In this document: piece by piece, positions 22,050-33,739 of the stretch | How the letters are laid out: every line of letters starts with the position of its first letter | Position numbering within the stretch: the first letter of the stretch is position 1 | Assembly (NCBI RefSeq): GCF_025024155.1 | Contig: NW_026251757.1 | Location: 62,001-126,000, forward strand | DNA: 64,000 nucleotides | Direction: 5' to 3' | From: Gamsiella multidivaricata | Taxonomy: Eukaryota; Mortierellomycota; Mortierellomycetes; Mortierellales; Mortierellaceae | The notes under the pieces: generated by a model | Told to the model about the DNA's origin: nothing | Database searches by the model: none | Seen by the model: the letters and a program-made list of their open reading frames with translations, nothing else | Made by a program: the position numbers and the translations under genes

Positions 22050-23979
22050 CTACTTGAAGTTGACGCCCTGTGCAACCACCTGGCCCTGCATTGCCTTGAT
22101 CTCCCACGACGTTGCATTCTCAGGGTGCTTTTCCGTGCCGAATCCTGTCTTGTAGCAGTTGGCTAGATGGCCCATCGACGGCACATCACCTGCCTGTGCT
22201 GCCCGCAGGAACCACGAGAATGCCTCCTTGGGATTGACCCCAACACCCTTGCCTTCCTTGTACATGATTGCCACTCGCCGCATCCCAATCGCATGACCCT
22301 TAGATGCTGCTGCCATCTGCCACTCAAACGCCTCAGCCCAGTCATTCCGTTCATTCACAGCCATCGCAGCGAGATTGATACAGGCCTCTGCAGAGTTTGC
22401 ATTGTTGTTGGCCCGGACAAATAACTCGCGAGCCTTGGCTGGGTCCTTAGATCCGCTCTCGCCGTTCAGGTAGCACACGCCGAGATCATACGCCGCTTCC
22501 TCGTAGTTGTTCCTGAGGGCGTTTTCATACCAGGCAAACTTCTTCTTGTCGTCCTTTTGCACAAAGTCGCCCTTCTTGTACATCATACCCAGGTTGTACA
22601 TGGCCTTTCCAGATCCCAGCTCCGCGCCCTTATTGAACCACTCGAACGCCATCTCCATGTTAGCAGGAACTCCTCGGCCGTTAATATATGACAATGCCAG
22701 CGCACAGCACGCGTCCGCATGACCATTGTTGGCTGCGGCTGTGAACCACTCGACGGCGCCCTTGAGGTTCTGATTCGTGCCCCAGCCGTCTCTGTAGCAG
22801 TATCCGATTTCATTTTGCGCGACTGGCACTCCGAGCTGTGCTGCCTTGAGCCACCATTCGAATGCCTTCTCGGCTGATTTTGATGTGCCCTGCCCTTGCG
22901 AGTACATGTTGCCGAGCGTTGCCATCGCCTTTCCGTTACCCTTTTCCGCTAGCGAGGTGTCGTACAGGATCTCATTAACGTCCGATTCCGAATACGAATA
23001 TGAGACAATCCTGAGAGAACAAAAAGTCGTAATTACCTGCTTTCTCATAAAAGTAAAACGCCTGCTCGTAGTCGACCACTTTACCGTACATGCCGTACTG
23101 GTGAGCATTTCCCAGACTCAACAGGGACTCTGGCCATCCTGCGGTCGCTGCCCTCTCGAGCCATTCCATCGCCAAATTGGTGTCCTTTATCATGTCAGAC
23201 GATGGAATGGGGTTGTTCAGTGTCCTGGCATACACATGCATTGCCTCTGGATGTCCGTCCTGCGCCGATTGCAGCAACCACTCCAGCCCGACCTTGATAT
23301 TGGTCTCTGTTCCTTTGCCATTCAGCAGCGCATCCGCAACCTTGAACTGTGCCAGCGACTTGTCAATGACATCAATCGATCCATCCTTGGCTGATGCTGC
23401 TGTCATCCACCACCCAAAGGCCCTTTCCGCATCCGCCGGGAACTCGGAGCCAACTCCAGTGCTATAGAGTTCTGCAAGACGAATTGTCGACTTTGCATCC
23501 CCGTTCTTAGCCGCGGTCTCGAGCCACATAGAAGCGCCCTCCGCCGTCGCCTGGCACCCCTCACCTCGCATCAAGCACTCGCCTACACGTCGGGTCGATG
23601 GGGTATGGCTCGCATAGGCTGCCTTCAAATACAAGTCAAAGGCCGCCTTCAGGTTCTTGGTCACGCCGGGCCCTCCACGGGTGTACAGCTCCGCGAGGTG
23701 GAACTGTGCTTCGAGATGGCCCTTGTTAGCGGCAGCCAGGTACCAGTCTTCTGCACCCTTGAGATTGGGAACCGTTCCAATGCCGTGTTCGTAACAGTAT
23801 GCTGCCCGGAAGAGAGCGTCGTTTTCGCCGTTGTAAGCGGCCTTGGTGTACCATTGAAGGGCCTGACCTGGGTTCTTCTGGGATCCCTCCTGTCCTTCCT
23901 CAAAGTATTTGCCGAGAAGGTACTGTGCGCGTGGGTCCTCGCGTTGGGCGCCCTCCATCAACGTGGCCAGTGTGCTCAT
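22050..23979 (-). CDS. Sel1-like repeat (SLR) protein
   Basis: Two exons on minus, 23979-23037 and 22948-22050, encode 613 residues that are almost entirely tandem Sel1 repeats of 36-44 residues, with the pattern A-x-x-x-L-G-x-x-Y-x-x-G-x-G...A-x-x-W-(Y/F)-x-x-A-A-x-x-G. Clear units include AQYLLGKYFEEGQ, ALFRAAYCYEHGIGT, AMATLGNMYSQGQGT and AQNEIGYCYRDGWGT. The 88-bp intron is supported because it joins FYFYEKA to AEKGNGKAMATLGNMY in perfect repeat register. Sel1 repeats are helical scaffolds; fungal members include chitin-synthase activators (Chs4/Skt5) and Hrd3/Sel1, but this protein has no prenylation box, signal peptide or membrane span to suggest either. The start ATG at 23979 (ACACCATGA) is followed at once by repeats. 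Confidence 0.9.
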
Positions 23980-24770
23980 GGTGTCCTGCAGGTGATGTTG
24001 AGCTAGTACAAAAAGCGGGGTAGTGATTGGATGTGCTGGATGCGCTGGATGTGCTGGATGGTCAAAAAGGAGGCTGCTGCCAGGGGAAGTGCGATTACAA
24101 TAGTCAAGTATAGTAAAGGTGTTGAGGTGGTATAAAAGAGATGATGGTATACAGAGAGAGAGAGAGAGAAAGAAAGGATGTGAGTGTGTGTGTATGTGTG
24201 CGGGAGATGAGGGCCGAAGGGTCCTGACAGCAGCTGTCAAGTGCTACCTACTTGCGTTCATGGAGGGGCTTGGAGTTGGAGAGTGCCTCCTCTAGGTACG
24301 CCCTCAGGCACACCCTTGAAGAAAACATCATACCCCATTATCTCTGCACAAAATATCATACTTTAAAAGTGAGCAATTACTCAACAGCAAGCTTATCAAC
24401 CAACCTCTTCATCCTAGACGACAAAGACGCACGGGTCGATTGTACTTCAGGCCGTCCCGGTTGTACGGTATTGACTTGTTGACGATGTTTGTTCAAATTG
24501 AGGTCGAACATCGAGCTGAAACAAAGGAGGCCCTTCATCTGTACAAAGCGAACGTTACGATCAAGAGACACTGCATCATCCTACTCCATGTTTTCCAGGT
24601 AATATCGAGCATTGCACCCATATTGTCCATAGTGAAGAGTTGCTTTGGCATCGCTGGCAAGACCCAATTAGACTATATCCTGTGCAAAATGCATGTAGCA
24701 CAAAAGATGTGTGTTCAGCTGTTTTTTTTTATTTATTTCACAGCAGATCGTCCATCCTAATTAACAGTAA
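23980..24770. other. Sel1 promoter and VPS11 3' flank, with GA and GT microsatellites
   Basis: A GCTGGAT(G) direct repeat lies at about 24030-24060, a GA array at 24152-24170 and a GT-rich run at 24180-24200, all upstream of the Sel1 ATG. The remainder to 24770 is the 3' flank of VPS11. No coding sequence is recognised. Confidence 0.6.
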
Positions 24771-27700
24771 CTATGAAGACGAGTCGACCAACCTGGCAAA
24801 TGCCATGGTGTTGTTTCCAAAGTACTTAGCGATCACCTCAAAGCCATCGTCCGCATCCTCCAGCTATGTTATTTAAACAGAAATGACATAGTCAGCAAGC
24901 CGGTTTGAAGAATAGTGTCTTTGGAATTGATCACAGAACGCGCCTTACCTCTGACAAGAACAGATCGTGTTTCTCTGCATTCGCCTCCTGCATCCTCCTG
25001 ATATCTGCAACCGTTCGCTGCTCGACCATGCACTTGGGACACTCCCGGTCTGCCGCATCCGAGAGACAACGCTGGTGGTACGAATGCTTGCACAAAAAGT
25101 GTACAGCCGGTAGGTCCAACGAACCGCCACACGCACTGCATTTCGTGGCCTGGAACACTCTCGCCGATGTCTTCAGTTCTTCAATCTCGCGCCGCTTCTT
25201 CTCAGATTCCTGTCTGTAGCTCTGAATCTGCTTATGGTCCTCCAGTCTCTCCTTGCGCTCCGCTTCGATGCGGCGACCAATATAGTTCTTGATCATCCCA
25301 ATAGTCGCTACAGATGTCTGCGATAGTGCCTGCACGACTTGAAGTGGCGGCAGCAGATCTTGCTGATCGATGTGATCCAGCACCTTGAGCAGCTCTGGTG
25401 TTGCCGAGGTTAGGCGACCAGGTGAGGACGAAAAATAGGACAACGTCAATGGGTATAGAGACGGCTCCAAGGGTCTATAAGAGGCGAATGATAGTACTGG
25501 TCAGTGTTGCATCCATAGATGCTGGTGGCGAAATACATAATCCTTGGATCACTCAGTTAATGTAACTACATACCCGTATTTGCGCAGGCACTCAATCACC
25601 TTGGCAGTGTTGTCACGCTCGATCCAAAGTCGCAAGATGTCTGTGTACATCTTCATGCGCTCGTATAAAAAGACAATTCCTTCGTCAAAACCAGCCATGT
25701 GACAAAGCACCAATGCATGATTGGTGTCATAAGAAATTTCCGTTTCGTTGAGCAGCTTAAGGCACTTCTCCTTCTTGATATTCCGCTCCTTCATCCTGCG
25801 ATTCATCTCAGCAACTTGCATGGTAGAGCCCTTGCTGCCTTGCTCCGAAAGCGCCATGGGAGGGTCGGCGAGGTAGAGCTCTAAGAGAGTGTTCCAGACT
25901 GCTTTGCGTTCCTCCATATCCTGCTCCGATGTTGCTCCGAATCGGCTAGCACCACTTGTTGAAGCATGGTCGCTAAATTCTGCACTCCCAGCTGTTTTCT
26001 TGACTCCCAAGACGTTGTTCCCTGCACTGCCCACATTACCCGGCCTAGTTGATGTGTTCGTTCCTGTTGGAGACTTGTGCGAATTTCCAGAGGACACGAG
26101 TGTTGATTGAGAAGAGTGAGCCCCTGAAGATGACGGCCAGCGATTGGCGGACACTTTCTCTAGGAACGTGATCAAATAAGACGGGAGATCTACAAAGAGA
26201 CTCATAAATGTCCTTGGTGAAGGTGGCGCGTATTTGGCCGACTCATGGTGGTGGCCACCTCGGCTCTTGGCTGGGAACGTCGCATGGCCGGCGATGTTTG
26301 GACTGGCAGAGGCACTAGTCGATACAGGAGGCGATGATGCGCCACCTGTGCCGCCCATAGCAAAAGGCAACATGCTGAAGCCCGCATGGGGCGCATTAGT
26401 TGGATGGTTGATAACTGGAGAGGTCGTGCCAGGTGTGGATGTGGATGTGTTATTCCTGACAAGTGTCCCTGAGCAGAGATCGACCAAGAGCTGAGTGGTC
26501 TGCTCTGGAAGATGGGTCAACATGACCTTGCCGTACTTTTGTAGATTTTTATCCGCCTCGATGGGTCCAAGGCGACGCATATATGCCAACGCGCGATTAT
26601 ACTGCTTCACGTCATCGATTTGGACGGTCAAGTACCTAAGACAGTGCGGGTTTGAACGTTAGCTATTTAAGCGTCGCTCTCCCTTGCCACAAGTCCAGTC
26701 GCCACCTAAATATGCCTATACTTACAAATCATGCTCTTCAAACTTTTCGGCCAAATAGACGGCGTGTTCATAGTAGCCAGCTTGACGGCATACTTGAATG
26801 GCGGTTTCCAGATCGAAGGTCAGATCGCTATCCGTCTATAAATCGAAAATATGCGACTGTTAGTCTTTGCATAGGTGGCTAGATAATAATGCAGCAAGAG
26901 CCTTGGATGAAAGCTGCACCTTGATAAATTCATCCAAACGCTTGACGTCCTTGAGTTTAGTGTAGCAGTTGAGCAGCAGCGTTGTATGATCTGCATTGGC
27001 AAGCCCACTAGAGTGCAGTTCCTGCAGGTACGATGTCAAGTTGTAGATACGCTGGGCATCGAGAAACTTCCGAATTACATACGAGGGCTCGAGGCGTCCG
27101 ATCGTTCGAATATACTGCGCCATCGCTCCATCATAGTCCCCTTTATTGTACAGGTGGTCGCCGTACTTTTTGATGATCTCGGAAATGCTGGCGTTGTCGT
27201 ACTTTTGGTTATGGGCCAAGTTAATTGCTAGCAGGTACATGTTCTTCTTGAACAGGATGTCCAGCTTGGCAGATGTCTCCATCTCATCCAGACGATACAC
27301 CTATCCGTTTTCATAAAGAGAATAATATCAGTCGCGAAGCAGATTAGAACACGATTTTTGGTGAGAATAATAACGTATTGAAGTGAGCCGGAGTGCTTTA
27401 CCTTGCCACCATTCTCCACAATATAGATGCTTCCCCATTCACAGATCACACTACGGATGCCCTGTGTGAAGGTTGCCTGATATGCAGTAAACTTGTTCGC
27501 GGTATCAATGATAGTCAGCCTTGTTGTGTCATTTGCTGAAACGGCTGCCGAGTTTACTCCGAACGTCCTGGATGCAGCTGCTGGGATATTGGGGGGTGAA
27601 ACAAGGACCAAGTATGACTTATAGAATGAAATAGATGTCTTCGGGCCTATTCATGTTAGAAAAGCACGCAAGTCAGTTATCGTCCCAGGACTATATGAGG

Positions 27701-28876
27701 TCCAGACTGGTTCAAAATGCCACACACCATCGTATGCATAGGCTGGTCCTCGCCCATCGGGTCCATAGAAGAAAATGGCTTCGTCCCTTGCAATTGCCAG
27801 CTCCTGTGTGCTTTCGTTCATAACAGCACATCCTAGGCCTCCTCCGTGGTCATCCAGTGTCTAGATCATGCAAAGCTAGCAGTGTTAATAACCAGCGTAC
27901 CACATATTTGGTTGATATTGCATTGAGAACGAAACCACCGCACCATACCTGAGTATTTTTCGTAAAAGTGTTGTAAAGTAAGACTTTGGCGGTTGTGGCA
28001 ATATAAAGCAAAGCTCCTCTTTGCTGCTCTCTGAAGCCCAATCCTATAGTAGGCAATATATTTTCACCGTTAAACAATATGGAGCAATATGAAGCCTCCT
28101 TCCCATCCTAAGATATGACCATGTATATGGCGCGATCATTACCTGTGATGGGTTCGTCGTTCTGATGAACAATCTTCTGAGCTGTCGTGCGCTCCCGCAT
28201 CAAATCGCCGCTGATTAACACAACTGTGCCATTGGCGAGTCCAACTGCAATTTGAGAGAGGTTTTCCAGGACAGCGAGCGCCGAAACTGGAAACGCACTT
28301 CCAGTTTGATTAATGCGAATTGACCTCTCTAGTGTTGGGCCGGGTTTGTTCCTGTCAGGCTTATCAAGGTCCCACAGCCTGATAACTTGTACTGCGCCTT
28401 CTTCCTCCTATTGCAGCCAGCAAAGAGATAATTGTTAATTAAAGCCGGTTCAGATGCAAGATCCTCCAAGTCGCGAACCATGTTGGCCATCCGAAGATGA
28501 ACTCGTGCACTTACGCCGACAGTGACCAAGATATTGCGTTGTTTCAATTGCTTCATGTGGGTGACGCGACCACTCTCGTAGGCTAAAAATGACTCTTCTT
28601 GTAGGCCCTTATCGATTATGTGAACCAACCCTGTCCGATCAGCAACGACCATATGGCCGCGACCACTCGTCGCGACATTCGACTCTATGGACTGCACGAT
28701 GATTTGATTCAAAGGTTCATGGTGAGCATTCAAACCGGAGTTGGTGTGGTTCTCGGTGGAGCTGATGTCTGTGTGCTGCTTTGCCAAACCTGGAAAACTT
28801 CGGGCGGCCTTGTGGTGTCCTCAGGGTCTTTGACCTCAACCTTGTCAAAGAAGTTGAACTGGCGCTGGAGGGCCAT
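24771..28876 (-). CDS. VPS11: Vacuolar protein sorting protein 11 (HOPS/CORVET core, RING-H2)
   Basis: Eleven exons on minus: 28876-28790, 28691-28515, 28407-28143, 28043-27949, 27860-27728, 27646-27402, 27300-26920, 26835-26726, 26635-25574, 25474-24949 and 24863-24771, encoding 1057 residues. The start MALQRQFNFFDK is typical of VPS11. The N-terminal beta-propeller includes RLWDLDKPD and YGPDGRGPAYAYD; the alpha-solenoid (clathrin-like repeats) includes FDLETAIQVCRQAGYYEHA. The C-terminal RING-H2 lies at about residues 964-1001 (CSACGG, CKHSYHQRC, CPKC), followed by DDGFEVIAKYFG. VPS11 is a scaffold of HOPS and CORVET, which tether endosomes and vacuoles before SNARE fusion; its RING binds VPS18. 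A low-complexity insertion of about 100 residues in the solenoid is unusual. The first intron (GTTTGG donor) is the weakest junction. Confidence 0.93.
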
Positions 28877-29012
28877 ATTGAATGGTGGTGGAGGGATAGA
28901 GGAGAGAGCTGGGTATGTAACACGGGTCGTGGGCGGTTGAGAAGGCATACAGGTCAGCTGATGGGTCCCTCCTTCGCAGTGAAGGTCGCCACCAAAACGA
29001 ACAAGATCAAAG

Positions 29013-29624
29013 ATGCCGGAGCCCGAGGACAAAACCATGCTCCCCGTCTACGTTCATCAGACCTCTCGTCATGCCGTCGTTCTCATTCAGGTCGAATGCA
29101 TCGATCCACACTCCATAAGCACAGAAATCTCTTCGGATCAGGCTTCCCTGCAGCTTTCCTTGCAGCATAAGCCCAGGGGTAGTTCTCGAACATGCACTGT
29201 CACCATATCAGCACGGCCAATGCTTGACCCCAGTGGATCCATCGCGTCGATCCAGGATTGCAGCTGCTCAATTTCAGCTGAGAATATCGTGCTCAGACTC
29301 ACAAAAACCCGGAAAACAGAATGGCAAGCACTGCGAATCATATTCAAGTGTCAGGACACCGGCTTTTCCAATCCAGCAGACATAAACGACAGCGATAAGA
29401 CTATAGAACACGGGGATCAGCAAGAACAAACAGGACCGATAATAGCAAAGTTCGTCACATCATCCAACACGACCCATCTTCAGAGTGCAATTCGAACCAG
29501 CAAGTTATGGGATGCGCAATCAGGGCGCGTAGGCAACATTCAGGCGAAGAAGATGGGAGGCGTGAATGCTATCCAGCTGACGGCAGATCTGACCCCAAAT
29601 AGCGCTTCTGTATCCCAGGAATAA
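29013..29624 (+). CDS. Small CS-like (p23/Sgt1-fold) domain protein
   Basis: A single 203-residue frame, ATG at 29013, starts 137 bp from the divergent VPS11 start. Residues about 10-55 (VYVHQTSRHAVVLIQVECI, later ASLQLSL) resemble the first strands of a CS domain, and SISAENIVLRLTKTRKTEW with a Trp resembles its last strands, as in Sgt1 and CHORDC1. CS domains serve as HSP90 co-chaperone modules. Between the two blocks the sequence is Ser/Thr-rich. The second half (about 115-203) is polar and matches no family I know. No introns are visible, unlike most neighbours. The CS assignment rests on pattern and spacing only. It may share a promoter with VPS11. Confidence 0.55.
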   Translation: MPEPEDKTMLPVYVHQTSRHAVVLIQVECIDPHSISTEISSDQASLQLSLQHKPRGSSRTCTVTISARPMLDPSGSIASIQDCSCSISAENIVLRLTKTRKTEWQALRIIFKCQDTGFSNPADINDSDKTIEHGDQQEQTGPIIAKFVTSSNTTHLQSAIRTSKLWDAQSGRVGNIQAKKMGGVNAIQLTADLTPNSASVSQE

Positions 29625-32060
29625 ACATTAACAGGGAATTGTGCATCCTTAATAGCCAGGACAACATTACTGTGTGACACTTGGAGCTGCGCGTCGTCGC
29701 TATGCTGCTTGCCCGACTCTATGTGTTAAAACTTGAACTAAGTACAATTTCACTCAAGTACGGCAATGTCTGTTCAAAACATTGTAGAGAACGATGTCGA
29801 ACGCAATCCCTTCTCTAGTATCATGCCATTGTGCATAAAGGTAGAGACAGTAATGCGCTTCAGTATGGCGGTGTAACTGTGCTCGGAGTATTCAGGGCAC
29901 TTGCAAGCACAATAAATTACAAAATGCCTCGACTAGTTCGCCTTTGATCTCTCCATAATGTTGGTATAACTGAAGGTGCAGCGGTTTATGAAGCCTTAAA
30001 GAAATCTCTTGGCTTATGATCCTTCACATTTACCGCTTTCCCTTAAATATATTTGAGCGATCTATTTGTCCCTTCTTGAAGAGCAAAAGATACGAATTCA
30101 CACATCTATATCAGTAATATATCTATTTTTCAAGACAAGAGAGCGGACGAAATTACGCTTCGGTTTTAGAAACGATACTTTAGATTTCGATGAATAATAT
30201 ACCGCGTGGTAGATGGAAATATAAAATCTAGTTCCTTTACTAAGTACTTCGCCCTGCTGCAGGAGATGCTTAAGGTTGCGCTGTAGCACAGGCATATGAT
30301 GAAATGTAATTTTTCCCCATCTGAAATGATTCGATGAAGATGCATTGCATCTAGCCTGTCGCCGTGCGGTAAAGATTAGGCCGATATCCGCTGCTATTGA
30401 GTCGATTTCGTTATCTGAACCATCAGTGTATGATGGCAGTGTTCAAGAAACTCCAGATAGTTTGCGCACAATCATAGTTGTCCTGCGCTCATTCTTATAC
30501 CATGTAAACCTTTTATTTGTCCATTTGTAAAGTACGAAACCGTTGTTCTTGTGAATAATATCTCGATGACCCTTGGAAAGGAAAGTGCATGAGATAAAAA
30601 AAGTGATATTAAGCACAGCACCTTTTGTTCCATACAGCAATCGCTTCTCGAGTACATGCAATTCGCTCATTATGTTTGGCAACTGGTGAGGCACTGGGGA
30701 CTAATACAGATCAGTGGCCATTCAAATACTGTACTTGCAGCTGGACGAGCGTGCCCAAGGCGCCGGTCTGTTTTGCTTTCATTAAGTACTAAAGGATGAA
30801 GACCACATATGGTTCGAGCATTCTCAACCTACTTAAACACCATCAGTAGTTCTTATTCGCGAGTTCGTTTGTAAAGTTACATTGCCAGCCATGGTAGTTT
30901 CTGTTCGTGTTACGCGCCCATCCAACGCTCGTAGCTCATGGAGTAGCTAAAATGAGACAAAGTTTGACTGTGCAACCATTGCAATGACTGTGTTTCACTT
31001 TCAGGCACGCACCTCATCGTTCGCCTCTGTCCCTCCAGCTTTCCATTCACAGCCCTGCGTTCTTCCTCCAGATCTTTACTCAGTCTTTTTTTTCCCTGCT
31101 ACCAGTGCCATTTATTTCGTCCATGTCACTGCGCCAGTACCAGTAACTGTTTCAATCAAATCTTACATCAGCAGCTTTACTTTTTACTCAAGCGCAAACG
31201 GCTACATTGATCTTTTGCTTTTTTTTCTTTCGATTATCATCCTGGCGTACGAGTGATCGGCTTGATATGTACAATAGAATAGCATTCATCCGCTGCCATA
31301 GTATCTTTGTTTTCACATCCTTTCTACTAATATGCGATGTTGCCATGACTGTCGAGTCATACGATCTCGTCTTTCAACGTGCTACAACCTCAACGGATGT
31401 AGATGCGCTCTGCATACATTTTGCTATAGCTTGTTCGCCAGTACGCCATCGGCCAAGATGGAAAACATATGACATACGCACCGACTCCTTCACGATGCAA
31501 TGACTATGGTACGGACCCATGGCAATGTCGATACTATGAACCAAGCACCAGCCTATGGACTATATTGCACCTTCTAAAAGCGTCCTGTACTCACTTCACC
31601 GCCATAAGATATATCCATACCGCCTGTTTGACAGGCCAGGTTGCAAAAGGAAACTGCGATCTCTTTGACCTGATGCCTAAAGTTTAATGGAGTTGTAAAA
31701 AATGACAGGGATATCGAAGATCAAGTGTGTGGGTTTGATATGAAAACGTCATAGTGTGGATGAATGAAGAGAGCGTTGAAGGAAGCATTGCCCTTGTCAG
31801 GTATCCTCATAATCTGTGCCACCGATCTGTGCCACCAATACCACTACACCCATCACCCTGCATCTTTATCAGGCAATGCTGAGGCCGACGATAGAGTTGG
31901 CGATCGGCGCTACCCTTTATTTCCCGGCATGACAATAAGTGTTTGTATCTGTTGTGCAATGCTTTCAACGTTATTGCATTGACATCACTCAAACGAACAG
32001 CGATCCCTAAGCAACTTCAAGAGAGATCTGAGCAAGGCAAAGGCAGCGACCGCGCTTACG
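29625..32060. other. 2.4-kb gene-free region, AT-rich in part
   Basis: This is the longest non-coding stretch in the window. Composition is noticeably A/T-richer between about 29700 and 31250 than in flanking genes. I found no long ATG-started frame with protein-like content, no clear tRNA arms and no terminal repeats. It could hold a long regulatory region, an unrecognised non-coding RNA or an eroded mobile element; none can be supported from the sequence alone. Confidence 0.5.
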
Positions 32061-33735
32061 ATGTCATTCACCCTTGGCTGCAGAATGAGACAAGGAATGA
32101 GCAAAGGATTCAATGGACAGATCGCAGCGACCCTACTTCACGCGCGGCTCCGACAAAGCGCGCTCACGCCTCCATTAAACACAAATATATCTTGCATACC
32201 TTGGCGATCCATCGTCAATGTCAAGAGTTTTGCCTCGTCCTCTTCAACAGTATCGCCGATGGCTTCAGAGGACACAGTCGAGTACGAGGTGGATCATTTA
32301 GTGATTGGCGCTGGCGTGGTGGGACTAGCAATCGCTGAAAGACTGGCTGCCCGGGGAGGCGGATCCACTCTGCTCGTAGACAAGAACCCAGCCGTAGGGC
32401 AGGAAACGAGGTGTGATTGAAGATCTCATGCAACTGTTTGAAAGAGTCATGTGTGGGATACTCTCTGACCACCTCAGTATGGCTACTTATCAGTTCTCGG
32501 AATAGTGAAGTCATCCACGCCGGGATCTATTATCCTGCCGACTCTCTCAAGACCCAGCTCTGCATTCGTGGCAATGAGTTGATGTATGACTTTTGCGAAA
32601 AGTTTAACGTTGAGCACCGCCAGACAACTAAATGGGTCGTAGGCCAAACAGATGCTGACCTCGCATATCTCGAAGGGCTTTCCCACAAAGCCCAGAATCT
32701 TCTACTACCGACGAAACGGATGCCGGGACCTGCAACCTTTATGCTGACACAGGAACAGATGCGAAACCAGGAGCAGTATGTGCACGGAAAGGCAGCACTG
32801 GTGTCAACGCGGACTGGAATCGTAGATGTACATGGACTGATGAACGTGCTAGAAGCCAGGATTCAGGACCACGGAGGGGACGTGGTTTTGCAGTGTGAGG
32901 TCATGGCTATGGAGCGGATATACACCAGTGGAGGGAGTATTGGAAGTCGAGAAAAAGATCACAAGGACATGGAGCCGCCCGCAGGGGGGAGTGGTGGGTT
33001 CAGGGTCAGAATGACTTCTCCTGCAGGACCTGTCATTGTCAAGGCTGCCTCTGTGATCAATAGCGCAGGATTGCATGCCAGCAAAGTGTATAGTTTACTA
33101 CGACAACCATATGCAACAACACAGACAAAGGAAGAAAACAAAGAAACCCACTCTATGAACAGCAAAAACATATCATCACCACTACCGCTGTTCAAGCTAC
33201 ATTATTGCAAAGGCCACTATTATGGGTACTCTGGACCTGCCCTAGTCTCGCGTCTGATCTACCCAGTGCCCGACAAGAACCTGGCCGGTCTGGGAACGCA
33301 TCTCACTCTGGATCTGGCGGGACGTATGAGGTTCGGTCCTGACATTTTATACGTCGACCGACTGGATGATTATACAATTGATCAGTCGACGGTAGGCTCC
33401 CCTTCGTCCATAGAGGCAGTGTCGAAGGTGATCCAGACCTACCTGCCCGCAGTCAAGTCGTCGTCACTGTATGCAGATTACGCTGGCATAAGGTAAAGAT
33501 GTACGGAACATGTCATGGAGATCGAAAAATTATTTCTATGTTTACTCACTTCTGTTTTGCCTGCCGTCTATGTGATCGAATATGTGATAGACCGAAACTA
33601 GCAGGTCCTGGGGAACCGTTCCGGGACTTTGTGATTCATCATCATAACGGCTTTGTCAACCTGGCAGGAATCGAAAGTCCTGGCCTAACATCGTCTCTCG
33701 CAATTGCAGAATATATTGAAAAGCTACTTTATTAA
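32061..33735 (+). CDS. L2HGDH-type FAD-dependent oxidoreductase (DAO superfamily)
   Basis: Three exons, 32061-32410, 32494-33492 and 33591-33735, encode 497 residues. The first ~67 residues are basic and Ser-rich, fitting a mitochondrial presequence. The FAD-binding Rossmann motif [14 protein letters not shown] lies at about residues 83-96. [15 protein letters not shown], rebuilt across intron 1, matches the conserved (H/R)[11 protein letters not shown] block of L-2-hydroxyglutarate dehydrogenase. The C-terminus ([23 protein letters not shown]) is the family's last FAD-contact segment. The enzyme class oxidises L-2-hydroxyglutarate, a side product of malate dehydrogenase, to 2-oxoglutarate, passing electrons to quinone. 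A low-complexity insertion (residues about 300-340) is unusual. The exact substrate in this fungus is inferred from similarity. Confidence 0.9.
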
Positions 33736-33739
33736 TAAA
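33734..33739 (+). terminator. Polyadenylation signal AATAAA (L2HGDH-type gene)
   Basis: AATAAA overlaps the stop codon; this is unusually close for a poly(A) signal, so a later one may be used. Confidence 0.35.

Noticed and set aside
22949..23036. A 26-bp intron (GTAATT to CTCTCAG) in the Sel1 gene
   Set aside because: Too short for splicing and gives the wrong frame; the 88-bp option keeps frame and repeat register.
23980..24240. 87-residue N-terminal extension of the Sel1 protein
   Set aside because: It translates microsatellite-rich leader (HPAHPAHPAH, SLSLSL) and lacks conserved features; the ATG at 23979 has good context and sits directly before the repeats.
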